Source of the DNA: a bacterium | GTDB lineage: Bacteria > Desulfobacterota > GWC2-55-46 | Length of the DNA: 8,693 bases | Assembly: GCA_027310325.1 (NCBI GenBank) | Contig: DAIDBB010000391.1 | Location: 1-8,693, forward strand | Reading direction: 5' to 3' | Part shown: in pieces, positions 1 to 6,581 of the stretch | Layout of the letters: each line of letters starts with the position of its first letter | Numbering within the stretch: position 1 is the stretch's first letter | Translations under genes and position numbers: made by a program | The notes under the pieces: model-generated | Seen by the model: only the letters and a program-made list of their open reading frames with translations | Databases searched by the model: none | What the model was told of the DNA's origin: nothing

Positions 1-1
1 G

Positions 2-607
2 GGCGAGTCTACCTACGCGGGCCTGTCCTGTGTGTTTGTGAGGCTTGCGGGATGCAACCTCGATTGCGCCTGGTGCGACACCGGGTACGCCAGGACGATA
101 GAGAACGCGAGGACCTTAAGCGTCGAGGACGCCTTAAGAGAGGTAAAAAGGTTCAATTGCCGGCTCGTGGAGATAACCGGCGGCGAGCCGCTCATTCAGT
201 CCGAGGCCGCAACACTTGCCGAAAGGCTCCTCGAAGCAGGCTATACGGTCCTTCTGGAGACCAACGGCAACGTGCCTCTAAAGGGGCTCGACAAACGGAT
301 AATAAAGATAGTGGACGTCAAGTGTCCGGCCAGCCATCAGGCCGGGTCCTTCCTCATCGAGAACCTTCGATACATAACGCCAGACGACGAAGTGAAGTTC
401 GTCATAGCCAACAGGGAGGACTTCGAGTACGCGAGAGGGTTTCTTGAAGAAAGGCTCAGGGGCCTAACAGGAAAGGTCCTTTTTGCGCCGGTAAAGGCCT
501 CGCTCGAGGCAAAGGAGCTAGCGGAGTGGATCCTGAGGGAGGGCCTTGACGTACGGCTCCAGCTGCAGATACATACCTACATATGGCCGGGTGAAAGAGG
601 AAGGTAG
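2..607 (+). CDS. queE: 7-carboxy-7-deazaguanine synthase (QueE), radical SAM enzyme, 5'-truncated by the window
   Basis: QueE is a cytoplasmic radical SAM enzyme that contracts the ring of 6-carboxy-tetrahydropterin to 7-carboxy-7-deazaguanine, a step toward preQ0 and queuosine. The frame is open from base 2 and gives 201 residues. It opens with a GESTYAG stretch that matches the family's N-terminal GE motif, so roughly the first 20-30 residues lie outside the window; the GTG at base 32 is an internal valine, not the start. The [4Fe-4S] motif CNLDCAWC (window residues 18-25) has the CX3CX2C spacing typical of QueE and is followed by DT. ITGGEP (58-63) fits the SAM-binding GGE motif. LETNG (95-99), DVKCP (115-119) and the C-terminal LQIHTYIWP are all QueE-like. 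No other queuosine gene is visible. The downstream gene ccsA is functionally unrelated and lies 115 bases away. Identification is firm; the N-terminus is not seen. Confidence 0.95.
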   Translation, partial: GESTYAGLSCVFVRLAGCNLDCAWCDTGYARTIENARTLSVEDALREVKRFNCRLVEITGGEPLIQSEAATLAERLLEAGYTVLLETNGNVPLKGLDKRIIKIVDVKCPASHQAGSFLIENLRYITPDDEVKFVIANREDFEYARGFLEERLRGLTGKVLFAPVKASLEAKELAEWILREGLDVRLQLQIHTYIWPGERGR

Positions 608-668
608 ATTTGTCGCGGGCGGCGTGACCCGCAAAAAAAATGGCCGGGTGGGACTGGAAGGTAAATTT
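583..668 (+). repeat. imperfect 29-base direct repeat at the queE 3' end
   Basis: Bases 583-611 and 640-668 are imperfect copies, with about 24 of 29 positions identical and a 57-base offset. Both begin ATGGCCGGGTG and share GGAAGGTA near the end. The first copy encodes the last residues of QueE and its stop codon; the second lies in the spacer. The bases between the copies are not duplicated. It may be a remnant of a local duplication or recombination at the gene end; no function can be assigned. Confidence 0.5.
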
Positions 669-722
669 TCACCGGAGTCTTGTTAAGCGTTAAAAGAAAG
701 GATAAACAGGGTCTTTTCTCAA
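608..722 (+). other. spacer between queE and ccsA; no convincing terminator, weak promoter-like bases
   Basis: This short spacer holds a 5-bp stem, GCGGG (615-619) with CCCGC (628-632), followed by eight A residues. A run of A on this strand is not an intrinsic terminator for rightward transcription. TTGTTA (680-685) followed after 15 bases by GATAAA (701-706) is a poor promoter match with short spacing. The ccsA start has only a weak ribosome-binding site, AGGG at 708-711, 11 bases before the ATG. A 17-codon ATG frame at 640 lacks a ribosome-binding site and looks accidental. I cannot tell whether ccsA has its own promoter or is read through from queE. Confidence 0.4.
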
Positions 723-1505
723 ATGAAGCTCTTTTTAGAGGCATCCCTCGTATTCTACGCGCTTAGCTTCTTAACCGTCCTCATATTCAACCTCGGAAGA
801 GCGGAAAAGCTAGGCCCCGTCTCAAAGGCCCTCCTCATAGCCGGGCTTCTTATACATACTGCCGGGCTCATCATGCGCATATACTCGACAGGACACGCGC
901 CGATGGCCTCGATGCACGAAACGCTCGCCTTCTACGGCTGGATGACGGCGCTTCTAAGCGCCTTTGTCATCTTCAGGTACGGCGAGCGCTCAACTGAGCT
1001 TATCACCATGCCCGTTGCGATGCTCGCGGTGCTCTCTGCCGTAGCGAGCGAAAAGCCGGGCGGGCCGCTTACTCTTATCTTAAGGACGCGGTGGTTCGAG
1101 ACCCACGTTACGGCCTCCTTCGCGGCGTACGCCTTCTTTACGCTCGCTTTCGCCGGGGCCGTCCTCTATCTCATAAACGACCTCCGGGGCGGCACGTCCG
1201 CCGATATGAAGAAGTTCCAGGATATAGCCGGCAGGTCCGTGCTCTGGGGTTTCTTTTTCTTCTCGGCCTCGATGTTCGCGGGCGCGGTCTGGGCATACCT
1301 CGCCTGGGGAAACTACTGGATGTGGGAGCCGAAGATAATATGGTCCTTCATCGTCTGGTTCTACTACGCCGGGGCCATGCACGCGTACTATCTTAAAGAC
1401 TGGAGGGGCAGGGCGCTATCCGTAGCGACCGCCCTCGGCTTCTTCGTCGTCCTGTTCACCTACCTCGGCGTAAGCATCCTTATGAAAAGCAGCCATAGCT
1501 TCTGA
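723..1505 (+). CDS. ccsA: CcsA-type cytochrome c assembly protein (System II heme-handling membrane protein)
   Basis: CcsA (also called ResC, or CcsB in some naming schemes) is the polytopic inner-membrane part of the System II synthetase. It brings heme to the outer face of the membrane for attachment to CXXCH motifs of apocytochromes c. The 260-residue product is mostly hydrophobic, with about seven to eight membrane segments. It carries a WWD-like tryptophan-rich motif, WGNYWMWEPK (residues 195-204). Candidate heme-ligand histidines are H128 before the motif, and H220 and H258 after it, in the order expected for the family's periplasmic and membrane histidines; the C-terminal HSF resembles the usual HSY. 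The length is normal for a stand-alone CcsA. Two motif positions differ from the common WxWDPKE form, which here is WMWEPKI. The partner ResB/CcsB-type subunit is not in this window. The stop codon lies at the left edge of a large palindrome. Family assignment is strong; the exact naming is a matter of convention. Confidence 0.9.
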   Translation: MKLFLEASLVFYALSFLTVLIFNLGRAEKLGPVSKALLIAGLLIHTAGLIMRIYSTGHAPMASMHETLAFYGWMTALLSAFVIFRYGERSTELITMPVAMLAVLSAVASEKPGGPLTLILRTRWFETHVTASFAAYAFFTLAFAGAVLYLINDLRGGTSADMKKFQDIAGRSVLWGFFFFSASMFAGAVWAYLAWGNYWMWEPKIIWSFIVWFYYAGAMHAYYLKDWRGRALSVATALGFFVVLFTYLGVSILMKSSHSF

Positions 1506-1679
1506 AAGGCCCTTTTGGGGAAACTTTCTGTAGAAAGGTTTCCCCCAGACCCCCTTCAAAGACTTTTAAAGTTCCCGTGTGCACCCCCATACGGGGGTTC
1601 ACACGGGAAGAACTCTGAAAGTTTTTGGAGAGAGTTTGAGAGAAACTTTTTACAAAAAGGTTCTCTCAAAGGGCCTTTC
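1504..1679. repeat. 176-base compound imperfect palindrome (head-to-head hairpin units) between convergent genes
   Basis: The outer arms are GAAAGGCCCTTT (1504-1515) and AAAGGGCCTTTC (1668-1679), exact reverse complements. Three hairpins lie inside. Hairpin A pairs 1517-1528 with 1533-1545 around loop TGTA, with one bulged base. Central hairpin B pairs 1572-1588 with 1593-1609 around loop ATAC, 16 of 17 matched, and extends outward imperfectly to about 1554 and 1630. Hairpin C pairs 1635-1650 with 1655-1670 around TACA, 15 of 16 matched. Read on the minus strand, the right half resembles the left half (the same arm, then a hairpin with an AAACTTT-type stem, then CAAAGACTTT-like bases, then the CCCGTGTG stem), so the element is two inverted copies of one unit centred near 1590. 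It may act as a bidirectional transcript end, an mRNA 3' stabiliser or a dispersed REP/BIME-like element. No strong T-run directly follows a stem, so it is not a textbook intrinsic terminator. Confidence 0.85.
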
Positions 1680-2421
1680 CGGGCTTTTTTCTCCACCAGA
1701 TTATGGCGGATTTTTTGTGGAACTTGGCGAGGAGTGTGCCTTTTTTTTTGACGAGCTTTCTTTCAAGAAAATCCGTCAGTTTGCGGTCGTGCTCCTCGGT
1801 AACGATGCCGAGGTACTCTTTCCAGAATTCCAGCGCCTCGCGGATGTCGTCGAAGGGCTGGTCGAAGTCGTACTCTATTATCTCGACGTTTGCGAATATG
1901 CGCATGGAGTGGAGGGCCGAATAGGTCTTCATGTAGTCGGTCCTTTCGCCGAAGGGCCTGTTAAAGAGGAGGGGATATAGCTCCCTGTAGTAGAACTTGT
2001 CGGACTCGGGGTCGGCGTTCTCGATGAGGAATACCGCCTTTTTGGCGAGCTTTTCCGCGTCCCTTATGAACGGCTCCGGCTCTTTGAGGAGTTCAGGGAC
2101 ATTTGCGCAGAGTACGACGTCGTGGGGCTTGAGTGTGGCCTCTCCCCAGGCGGCGTGTATCGTCTTTATGTTCTTTATGTTCTCCCTTGCGGCGTCCTCT
2201 TCGAGGTAGCCGAGCATCGCTTCCGAGGGGTCGAGAGAAGTGACCTTTTTACCCGCCCTGGCCAGAGGTATGGAAAGGGCGCCGCACCCGGCCCCGACGT
2301 CCAAAAACGTCCTTGCGCCGGTTGTCCGGGGCAGTATGAAATCGAGGGCGATCGCGGGGAGCGTAGAGTACGGAAGCCCCTTGTGGTACCAGCCTGCCTT
2401 AAGCCTGTTCCAGAAACCCAT
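1666..2421 (-). CDS. class I SAM-dependent methyltransferase, substrate unknown
   Basis: The 251-residue product has a Rossmann-fold methyltransferase core. Motif I is LDVGAGCG (residues 40-47), which binds the SAM methionine end. SLDPSEAM (62-69) places acidic D64 at the end of strand 2, the usual ribose-hydroxyl contact. DVVLCANV (101-108) matches the strand-4 region. The C-terminal third (about 140-251) is charged, contains aromatic FYYREL and two WW/FW pairs, and ends in a lysine-rich tail; I do not recognise its substrate class. The ATG lies 8 bases after the stop of the AsmA-like gene, and its GGAG ribosome-binding site (2433-2436) falls inside the last codons of that gene, so the two are very likely co-transcribed and perhaps translationally coupled. 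The last codons and the TGA stop lie inside the right arm of the compound palindrome. A run of nine A on the coding strand encodes K225-K227. Fold is confident; biological role is unknown. Confidence 0.88.
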   Translation of the reverse strand: MGFWNRLKAGWYHKGLPYSTLPAIALDFILPRTTGARTFLDVGAGCGALSIPLARAGKKVTSLDPSEAMLGYLEEDAARENIKNIKTIHAAWGEATLKPHDVVLCANVPELLKEPEPFIRDAEKLAKKAVFLIENADPESDKFYYRELYPLLFNRPFGERTDYMKTYSALHSMRIFANVEIIEYDFDQPFDDIREALEFWKEYLGIVTEEHDRKLTDFLERKLVKKKGTLLAKFHKKSAIIWWRKKPGKAL

Positions 2422-2429
2422 TTTGCGTA

Positions 2430-5400
2430 TTACTCCAGGTCAGGTTTTATTATCTTTACCGGGGCCTCGATGAGCCGCTGCAGGATACCCAGTATGCCCT
2501 TGCCGACGCCGGTCACGGTTACCGGCATGACGTCCGTGTCCTTCAGAGGCCCTGTCACCTCGAAGTACATGCTTAAGGTGCTTTTTTCCTTTCCCTGGAT
2601 TATCCAGCCCACAAGCGGTATCTGGGAGAGGATATAGTCTATGGTGACGAACGGCTTTACGGCTATGACGCTGTCGATGGACTTCTCCGGGACGCTTAAT
2701 TTGCCAACCGCCGACATCCTCATCGAGTGGCTGTTGAATATGAGGTTGTCGGTAGAGATTATACCATCCTTGATATTGAAATCTCCAGATATGGTTTTGT
2801 ATGGGAGCCCGGTCCTGAAGAGCTCGTTTATCGAGAAGACGTTTACGACCGAGAATATCTTCGTGAAGAACAGGAACTGCCAGAGCTTGCCGTTATCGCT
2901 GCGGAGGCTCATCTCTCCGTTAAGCCCTGACGTGAAAGGTTTGGCCCCCCTTTTGGCCGTGAGCGAAATCCTCCCGTTCAGGCTTCCCGAAAGGTATTTT
3001 TCTTCAGGCCTGAGAAGGGCGATCGTCCTTTCGAGGTCGAGCCCCGCGACCCGGAGGTCCGCCTCCAGGATCTGGGGCTCCGAGGCGTCGGCGTAGTACG
3101 TCACCTCGCCGTTAACTATCCCCCTGTCTATGGCTACCGTAAGGGGCTTGAAGAAGGCGGCGTCGTCCGAGATCCTCACGTCCGACGAGAAGTCGTGGAA
3201 GGCGTGCCCCCACGCCCCTCCGTCCCTTATGACGACGCGGCCCATGCCTATGACGGGCTTTTTTGCGGACCTTGGCCGCGCGGGCATGGGATGCGTTCCT
3301 CCGGGTATCCTCGGCGCGCGTTCGCCTTCCTTGAGATCGACAAAGTCCTCCGCGTAAAGGCGCGGCGAGAAGATGTCGAATATCACGACCCCGCCCGAAA
3401 GGTCAGGGATGTTGACGGTCCCGGTCATCTCGGACCGACCGACCGTTATGTTGTCTATCGTTATTACGGCGTCGTTGCCGGTAAATTGCGCCGAGGCGTT
3501 TACGCGCTCGACGCGTTTTGCCAGGAGCGGGGTCCTGAAACGGCCGTCCGTTATCCTGACCGCGCCTTCGTAAGAGGATTCATTGGCGGCGCGCGCCGCT
3601 TTAACATCGAACGCGATTAGCCCGTCGGCGCGGCTCTCGGCCGAAAGGTATGGAGAGACGGTTCCGATATCCGCGATACGCACCCCCTTTGACCGCGCAT
3701 GGAGGTTAAAGTCGCGCCTGCCGATGGACACCGACCCGTCGAGGTCCATGGACGACCGCCCGAAGGCGATCAGCAGGTCCTTTACGGCCAGTTCGCGGCC
3801 CGTTAGCTCAAACGAGCCTTCGGCCGAGAGCGGGTCGGGCCCCGCTTTTTTTACGAGGCCCCCGTACTCGATCTCGGAGCCCGCCGTATCCAGGGCTATT
3901 GTAGATGAAAGCTTCTCTTTCGTCCCTTTTACATTCCCCCTGAATGCGACGGCTCCGGTAACGGTGAGCCGGTCGAAGTCCGGGCTTTTTATGAAAGGCG
4001 CCACGGTCTCTTTCGAAAGCTTCCCGGAGCCCGCGAGGTCGAAGTAGGGGGCGGGCTTCAGCCAGTCCTTTATGTGGCCGTCGAGGACCGCCTCCGAGCG
4101 CCCGTCCGTCCCGCGCATCTTCCTGAAAGTGATCCTGTCGTTATCGAAGCCCACCCCTCCGTTAAGGGACTTGAGGGTAAGTGGGATCCCCTCGTACGAG
4201 AACGTCCCGTCCGCGACGGTCGCGTTTATCGTGTATCTTTTGGCCCCGGCGACGTGTCCTTCGAGGCCGAAGTCCGCGTCCGCATGGCCCGTGGCCCGGA
4301 CCTTCCCGAGAGACTTCCCCCTTGTAAACTCCCTTATGTCTTCAAGTATCTCCGCGGCGTCGCCTGTTGCGCCGAGCTTAAGGGTAAAGGACGCCTCCCT
4401 CGGGATGTCCCTCAGTTCCCAGGAGATGCCTTCCATGCCTATGTTGCCGTAGGCCCCGGAGCCCTTGAACGTGAGTATGCCGTTTTTTATGCCGAGAACA
4501 CCCGTAAGGCCTGAAAACGTATTGGAAAGGCCGCGGTACCTGAACCTGAGATCGTCAAGGAATACGTCGCAGGAAAGCTCTACCGGCTTTTCGAAAATAA
4601 GTCCTTTTTGGGCGGCTTCAAGCGGCCCACGGGCAAAGACTTTTTTTACGGTGACGGTCCCGCCGAGCGGGGTAACGGCGTTTACGGCGTCAGCGGCGCG
4701 GCTTTTGAGGGCGTTTACAGGCACAAGGTCCTTATAGGCCTTAAAGGGGGCTTTGGTGGCCGACGCGTTAAGCGTAAAGTAGGGGCTCCCCCCTATGCCA
4801 GCTACCGACAGGTCCGCTGACGCAATGAGGCCGTTTACCGTCAGACGGGCCTCGGTTATGTCAAGTTCCCCGGTGCCGTCGCTCCGTTCCGTAAAGGCGA
4901 TCCGGGCCGTGCCTTTTTCGGAGCTAACGGGTTTGTCCAGGGCCGCGAGGGACGCATGGAGGCCTTTGTACCTTAAGATACTCTTTAAAGACGGGCTTTT
5001 GCCGAGTGCGTACGAGAGGTCAAACTCGGCCGTACCCTTCAGGAACCTGACGCCCGTTTTTTTTAGGTACGGGTTCAGCCTTTCAAGCCCGAAATCCCTT
5101 ATGGAGCCTGTGCCCGTTATCGCCGAATCCCTTGCGATTTCGCCGGATAGCATAATAGCGGAGGACGGTTGGAGGGTGCCCCTGGCGCCGTAGACGAACC
5201 CGTTCTTCGATTCGTTCATGGTGGCGCTTATGCCAGATACCGTGTAGGAGACCGGTTCGCGGGCCGAGTAGTCGGCTATGGATACGAGGCCGTCCCTTAA
5301 GTCAAGCGACCTTATGGTTACGCCTTTCCCGCCCGGCGGTTTCTTCAAGTACCCGCCTATGTTGAACCCGCCGGCCGCGTCCCCTTTAATGAAAAGCTCG

Positions 5401-5738
5401 GGCCCGGACACCTCGATGTTCTCTATTACGACCCTTCGGCGGAGTGAAAGCCCGGCGAGCCTTACATGGAGTTTTTTGGCGGAGATGAGGAGGTCGGTGC
5501 CCTGATAGATCTTAAGGCCCGTTATGGTGATGTCGGGTTCCGGGAGGGCCTTTACGACTATTTCGTCGAAAAGGACCTTGCGGCCCGTCCGCGCCTCTAT
5601 GGCCCTTTCTATCCTTTTGCCGAACCTGGTGAGATCAAGGGGGCTAAACAGGAGATAGACCGCACCCGAGAGGGCGAGGAGCGTGAACACGGCCAGGGCC
5701 GCCGCCAGGCGCCACCTTATTTTCTTGTCATTTGGCAA
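2430..5738 (-). CDS. large AsmA-like / YhdP-type inner-membrane protein (AsmA family, AsmA-like C-terminal region)
   Basis: The 1102-residue protein has one N-terminal membrane segment (about residues 11-31) after a short basic cytoplasmic start, then a very long periplasmic part rich in short beta-strand patterns. The AsmA-type N-terminus is seen in FGKRIERAIEARTGRKV (about 39-55) and the following ALPEPDITITGLKIY. The C-terminal region (about 937-1080), with a GDFNIKDGIISTDNL-like stretch, GKL and GWIIQGKEKS, resembles the AsmA-like C-terminal domain of YhdP-class proteins. A proline-rich linker near 805-830 separates two beta-rich parts. Large AsmA-like proteins (TamB, YhdP, YdbH in E. coli) form hydrophobic grooves thought to carry phospholipids between the membranes; that role here is inference. 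The start is TTG: an in-frame TGA lies eight codons upstream, no ATG or GTG falls between, and the first internal ATG would lose the membrane segment. The Shine-Dalgarno is weak. A promoter-like pair and a palindrome lie upstream; the methyltransferase follows by 8 bases. Confidence 0.9.
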   Translation of the reverse strand: MPNDKKIRWRLAAALAVFTLLALSGAVYLLFSPLDLTRFGKRIERAIEARTGRKVLFDEIVVKALPEPDITITGLKIYQGTDLLISAKKLHVRLAGLSLRRRVVIENIEVSGPELFIKGDAAGGFNIGGYLKKPPGGKGVTIRSLDLRDGLVSIADYSAREPVSYTVSGISATMNESKNGFVYGARGTLQPSSAIMLSGEIARDSAITGTGSIRDFGLERLNPYLKKTGVRFLKGTAEFDLSYALGKSPSLKSILRYKGLHASLAALDKPVSSEKGTARIAFTERSDGTGELDITEARLTVNGLIASADLSVAGIGGSPYFTLNASATKAPFKAYKDLVPVNALKSRAADAVNAVTPLGGTVTVKKVFARGPLEAAQKGLIFEKPVELSCDVFLDDLRFRYRGLSNTFSGLTGVLGIKNGILTFKGSGAYGNIGMEGISWELRDIPREASFTLKLGATGDAAEILEDIREFTRGKSLGKVRATGHADADFGLEGHVAGAKRYTINATVADGTFSYEGIPLTLKSLNGGVGFDNDRITFRKMRGTDGRSEAVLDGHIKDWLKPAPYFDLAGSGKLSKETVAPFIKSPDFDRLTVTGAVAFRGNVKGTKEKLSSTIALDTAGSEIEYGGLVKKAGPDPLSAEGSFELTGRELAVKDLLIAFGRSSMDLDGSVSIGRRDFNLHARSKGVRIADIGTVSPYLSAESRADGLIAFDVKAARAANESSYEGAVRITDGRFRTPLLAKRVERVNASAQFTGNDAVITIDNITVGRSEMTGTVNIPDLSGGVVIFDIFSPRLYAEDFVDLKEGERAPRIPGGTHPMPARPRSAKKPVIGMGRVVIRDGGAWGHAFHDFSSDVRISDDAAFFKPLTVAIDRGIVNGEVTYYADASEPQILEADLRVAGLDLERTIALLRPEEKYLSGSLNGRISLTAKRGAKPFTSGLNGEMSLRSDNGKLWQFLFFTKIFSVVNVFSINELFRTGLPYKTISGDFNIKDGIISTDNLIFNSHSMRMSAVGKLSVPEKSIDSVIAVKPFVTIDYILSQIPLVGWIIQGKEKSTLSMYFEVTGPLKDTDVMPVTVTGVGKGILGILQRLIEAPVKIIKPDLE
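2433..2436 (-). promoter_or_regulatory. ribosome-binding site of the methyltransferase gene
   Basis: On the minus strand, GGAG lies 11 bases before the ATG at 2421 and is the clearest Shine-Dalgarno match nearby. It sits within the last two sense codons of the AsmA-like gene, so ribosomes finishing that gene stop on top of it. This supports the chosen methyltransferase start and suggests coupled translation. Confidence 0.5.
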
Positions 5739-5753
5739 TCTAAGGTACCGTTC

Positions 5754-5768
5754 CCGGAATCATTCCGG
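5754..5768. promoter_or_regulatory. perfect 7+1+7 palindrome upstream of the AsmA-like gene; possible operator
   Basis: CCGGAAT (5754-5760) and ATTCCGG (5762-5768) are exact inverted repeats around one base. The palindrome lies between the candidate -10 box (5777-5782) and the TTG start at 5738, so it would cover about the first transcribed bases. That fits a repressor operator or a short hairpin in the leader. With a one-base centre it would need to open to fold as RNA, so a DNA-binding site is somewhat more natural. No regulator gene is nearby. Confidence 0.4.
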
Positions 5769-5776
5769 CAGGATTT

Positions 5777-5806
5777 ATTTTACCGCAAATTCGGTATTCT
5801 TGGGAA
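5777..5806 (-). promoter_or_regulatory. candidate sigma70-type promoter for the AsmA-like/methyltransferase pair
   Basis: On the minus strand TTCCCA (5801-5806) is followed after 18 bases by TAAAAT (5777-5782). The -10 matches five of six consensus bases and the -35 four of six. It lies in the 83-base gap after the DUF3047 gene and would give a leader of about 30 bases before the TTG start. Read-through from the DUF3047 promoter is an alternative. Confidence 0.4.
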
Positions 5807-5821
5807 GGCCGTGCGGACGGG

Positions 5822-6502
5822 TCAGTTCTTCGTAAAGTATATGTCCCCGATATATGATTCCGCGGAACTACCGGTATTCTGGGTGTTTATCATGACCGAG
5901 ACCGAGCCGACAGGAGGAGGCTCCTCGCGGAACCACCTTTTATAATCCTGATATACGTTCCTTTTTTCCTGGAACCATTTCCCGAGGTTTTTTGCCCCGC
6001 TCTTTACGACGTAGTATTTCGTGTTCCCCTGCTTTGTGGAAGCGATAAAGCTGCCCTCCGGGGCGTTCGACTCCCAGATGTAGCCGAGAAGGCGGCTGTT
6101 TACCATGGCCGGCCACCTGGGGAATATGACGTAGATCTGCGCGGCCTGGTCGTCCTTTGCCTTGGCCCGCACGTCCCCCTTGGGCGGGAGCTTCGTTACC
6201 TTCCACTTCCAGTTGAGGTAGGGGTAGTCCTTTATGTTGAAGTTCAATTCTTTTATAAGGGTGGCCGAGGATGAGTTGCTCTTCAAGTGTATGGTCGGAC
6301 CTATCTCCGTTGAGACCGTCTGGAAGTCGGCCGTTCCCGAAAATGTCTTCAACTTCCACCCCTCGGGAAGGGTGGAATCAGGCGACTTTGCGATTGCGAC
6401 GCGCAGGATGTCGTCGGCCGCGATAGCCAGCGGGGCAATGAGGACGGCGAGCGCGAAGGTTATCCTTGAAATGGCCGGGAGTATCTTTTTTTTACTTATC
6501 AT
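5822..6502 (-). CDS. DUF3047 family secreted protein, function unknown
   Basis: The 226-residue product starts with a basic MISKKK region, a hydrophobic core (about 14-26) and an APLAIAAD end that fits signal peptidase I cleavage after A28 or A29, so it is probably periplasmic. The mature part carries patterns I associate with DUF3047: YPYLNWKWKV (about 93-102), DDQAAQIYV (117-125), a GYIWES segment (140-145), RNVYQDYKRWF (181-191), INTQNTG (205-211) and GDIYF near the end (219-223). Members of this family have no established function. The product is about full family length and looks intact. The ATG has no good Shine-Dalgarno sequence, but no alternative start upstream fits better and the signal peptide begins right after it. 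A strong promoter lies upstream at 6547-6575. The AsmA-like gene follows after 83 bases, so both may serve the cell envelope; this is inference. Confidence 0.85.
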   Translation of the reverse strand: MISKKKILPAISRITFALAVLIAPLAIAADDILRVAIAKSPDSTLPEGWKLKTFSGTADFQTVSTEIGPTIHLKSNSSSATLIKELNFNIKDYPYLNWKWKVTKLPPKGDVRAKAKDDQAAQIYVIFPRWPAMVNSRLLGYIWESNAPEGSFIASTKQGNTKYYVVKSGAKNLGKWFQEKRNVYQDYKRWFREEPPPVGSVSVMINTQNTGSSAESYIGDIYFTKN

Positions 6503-6546
6503 GGCGGTGACGGGGCGGTAAAATTTCGAAATCTCCGTATTGCCAA

Positions 6547-6575
6547 ATTATATAGTAGAACAGGCGGGCGCGCAA
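6547..6575 (-). promoter_or_regulatory. strong sigma70-type promoter for the DUF3047 gene
   Basis: On the minus strand TTGCGC (6570-6575) is followed after exactly 17 bases by a perfect TATAAT (6547-6552). The start of transcription would be near 6540, leaving a leader of about 38 bases before the ATG at 6502. It is the best promoter match I noticed in the window and implies that the DUF3047 gene is transcribed independently of the DUF362 gene, whose stop codon is only 7 bases upstream of the -35 box. Confidence 0.65.
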
Positions 6576-6581
6576 GGGGCG

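Noticed and set aside
615..640. Stem GCGGG/CCCGC followed by eight A as a queE terminator
   Set aside because: An intrinsic terminator for rightward transcription needs T after the stem; here A follows, and on the other strand the T-run precedes the stem and no leftward gene ends here.
640..693. 17-codon ATG frame in the queE-ccsA spacer as a small gene
   Set aside because: There is no Shine-Dalgarno sequence before it, it is very short, and its start matches the duplicated queE tail; it looks accidental.
1504..1679. The compound palindrome as a CRISPR array, tRNA or attachment site
   Set aside because: There are no regularly spaced identical direct repeats, no tRNA-like acceptor, anticodon or T-loop sequences, and no integrase nearby.
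1515..1980. Rightward frames of 78 and 133 codons across the palindrome and the methyltransferase
   Set aside because: They run through hairpin arms and antisense to a clear methyltransferase; the translations show no family features.
2122..5505. Many rightward frames of 66-171 codons opposite the AsmA-like gene
   Set aside because: They are antisense shadows of a long, coherent beta-rich protein; none has a recognisable motif or ribosome-binding context.
5781..5796. TACCG/CGGTA inverted repeat as a terminator for the DUF3047 gene
   Set aside because: It has only five base pairs and is followed by A-rich rather than T-rich bases in the leftward direction.
5940..6359. Leftward 139-codon frame overlapping the DUF3047 gene
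   Set aside because: It is an alternative frame inside a gene with a signal peptide and family motifs; its composition is Gly/Arg/Pro-rich and uninformative.
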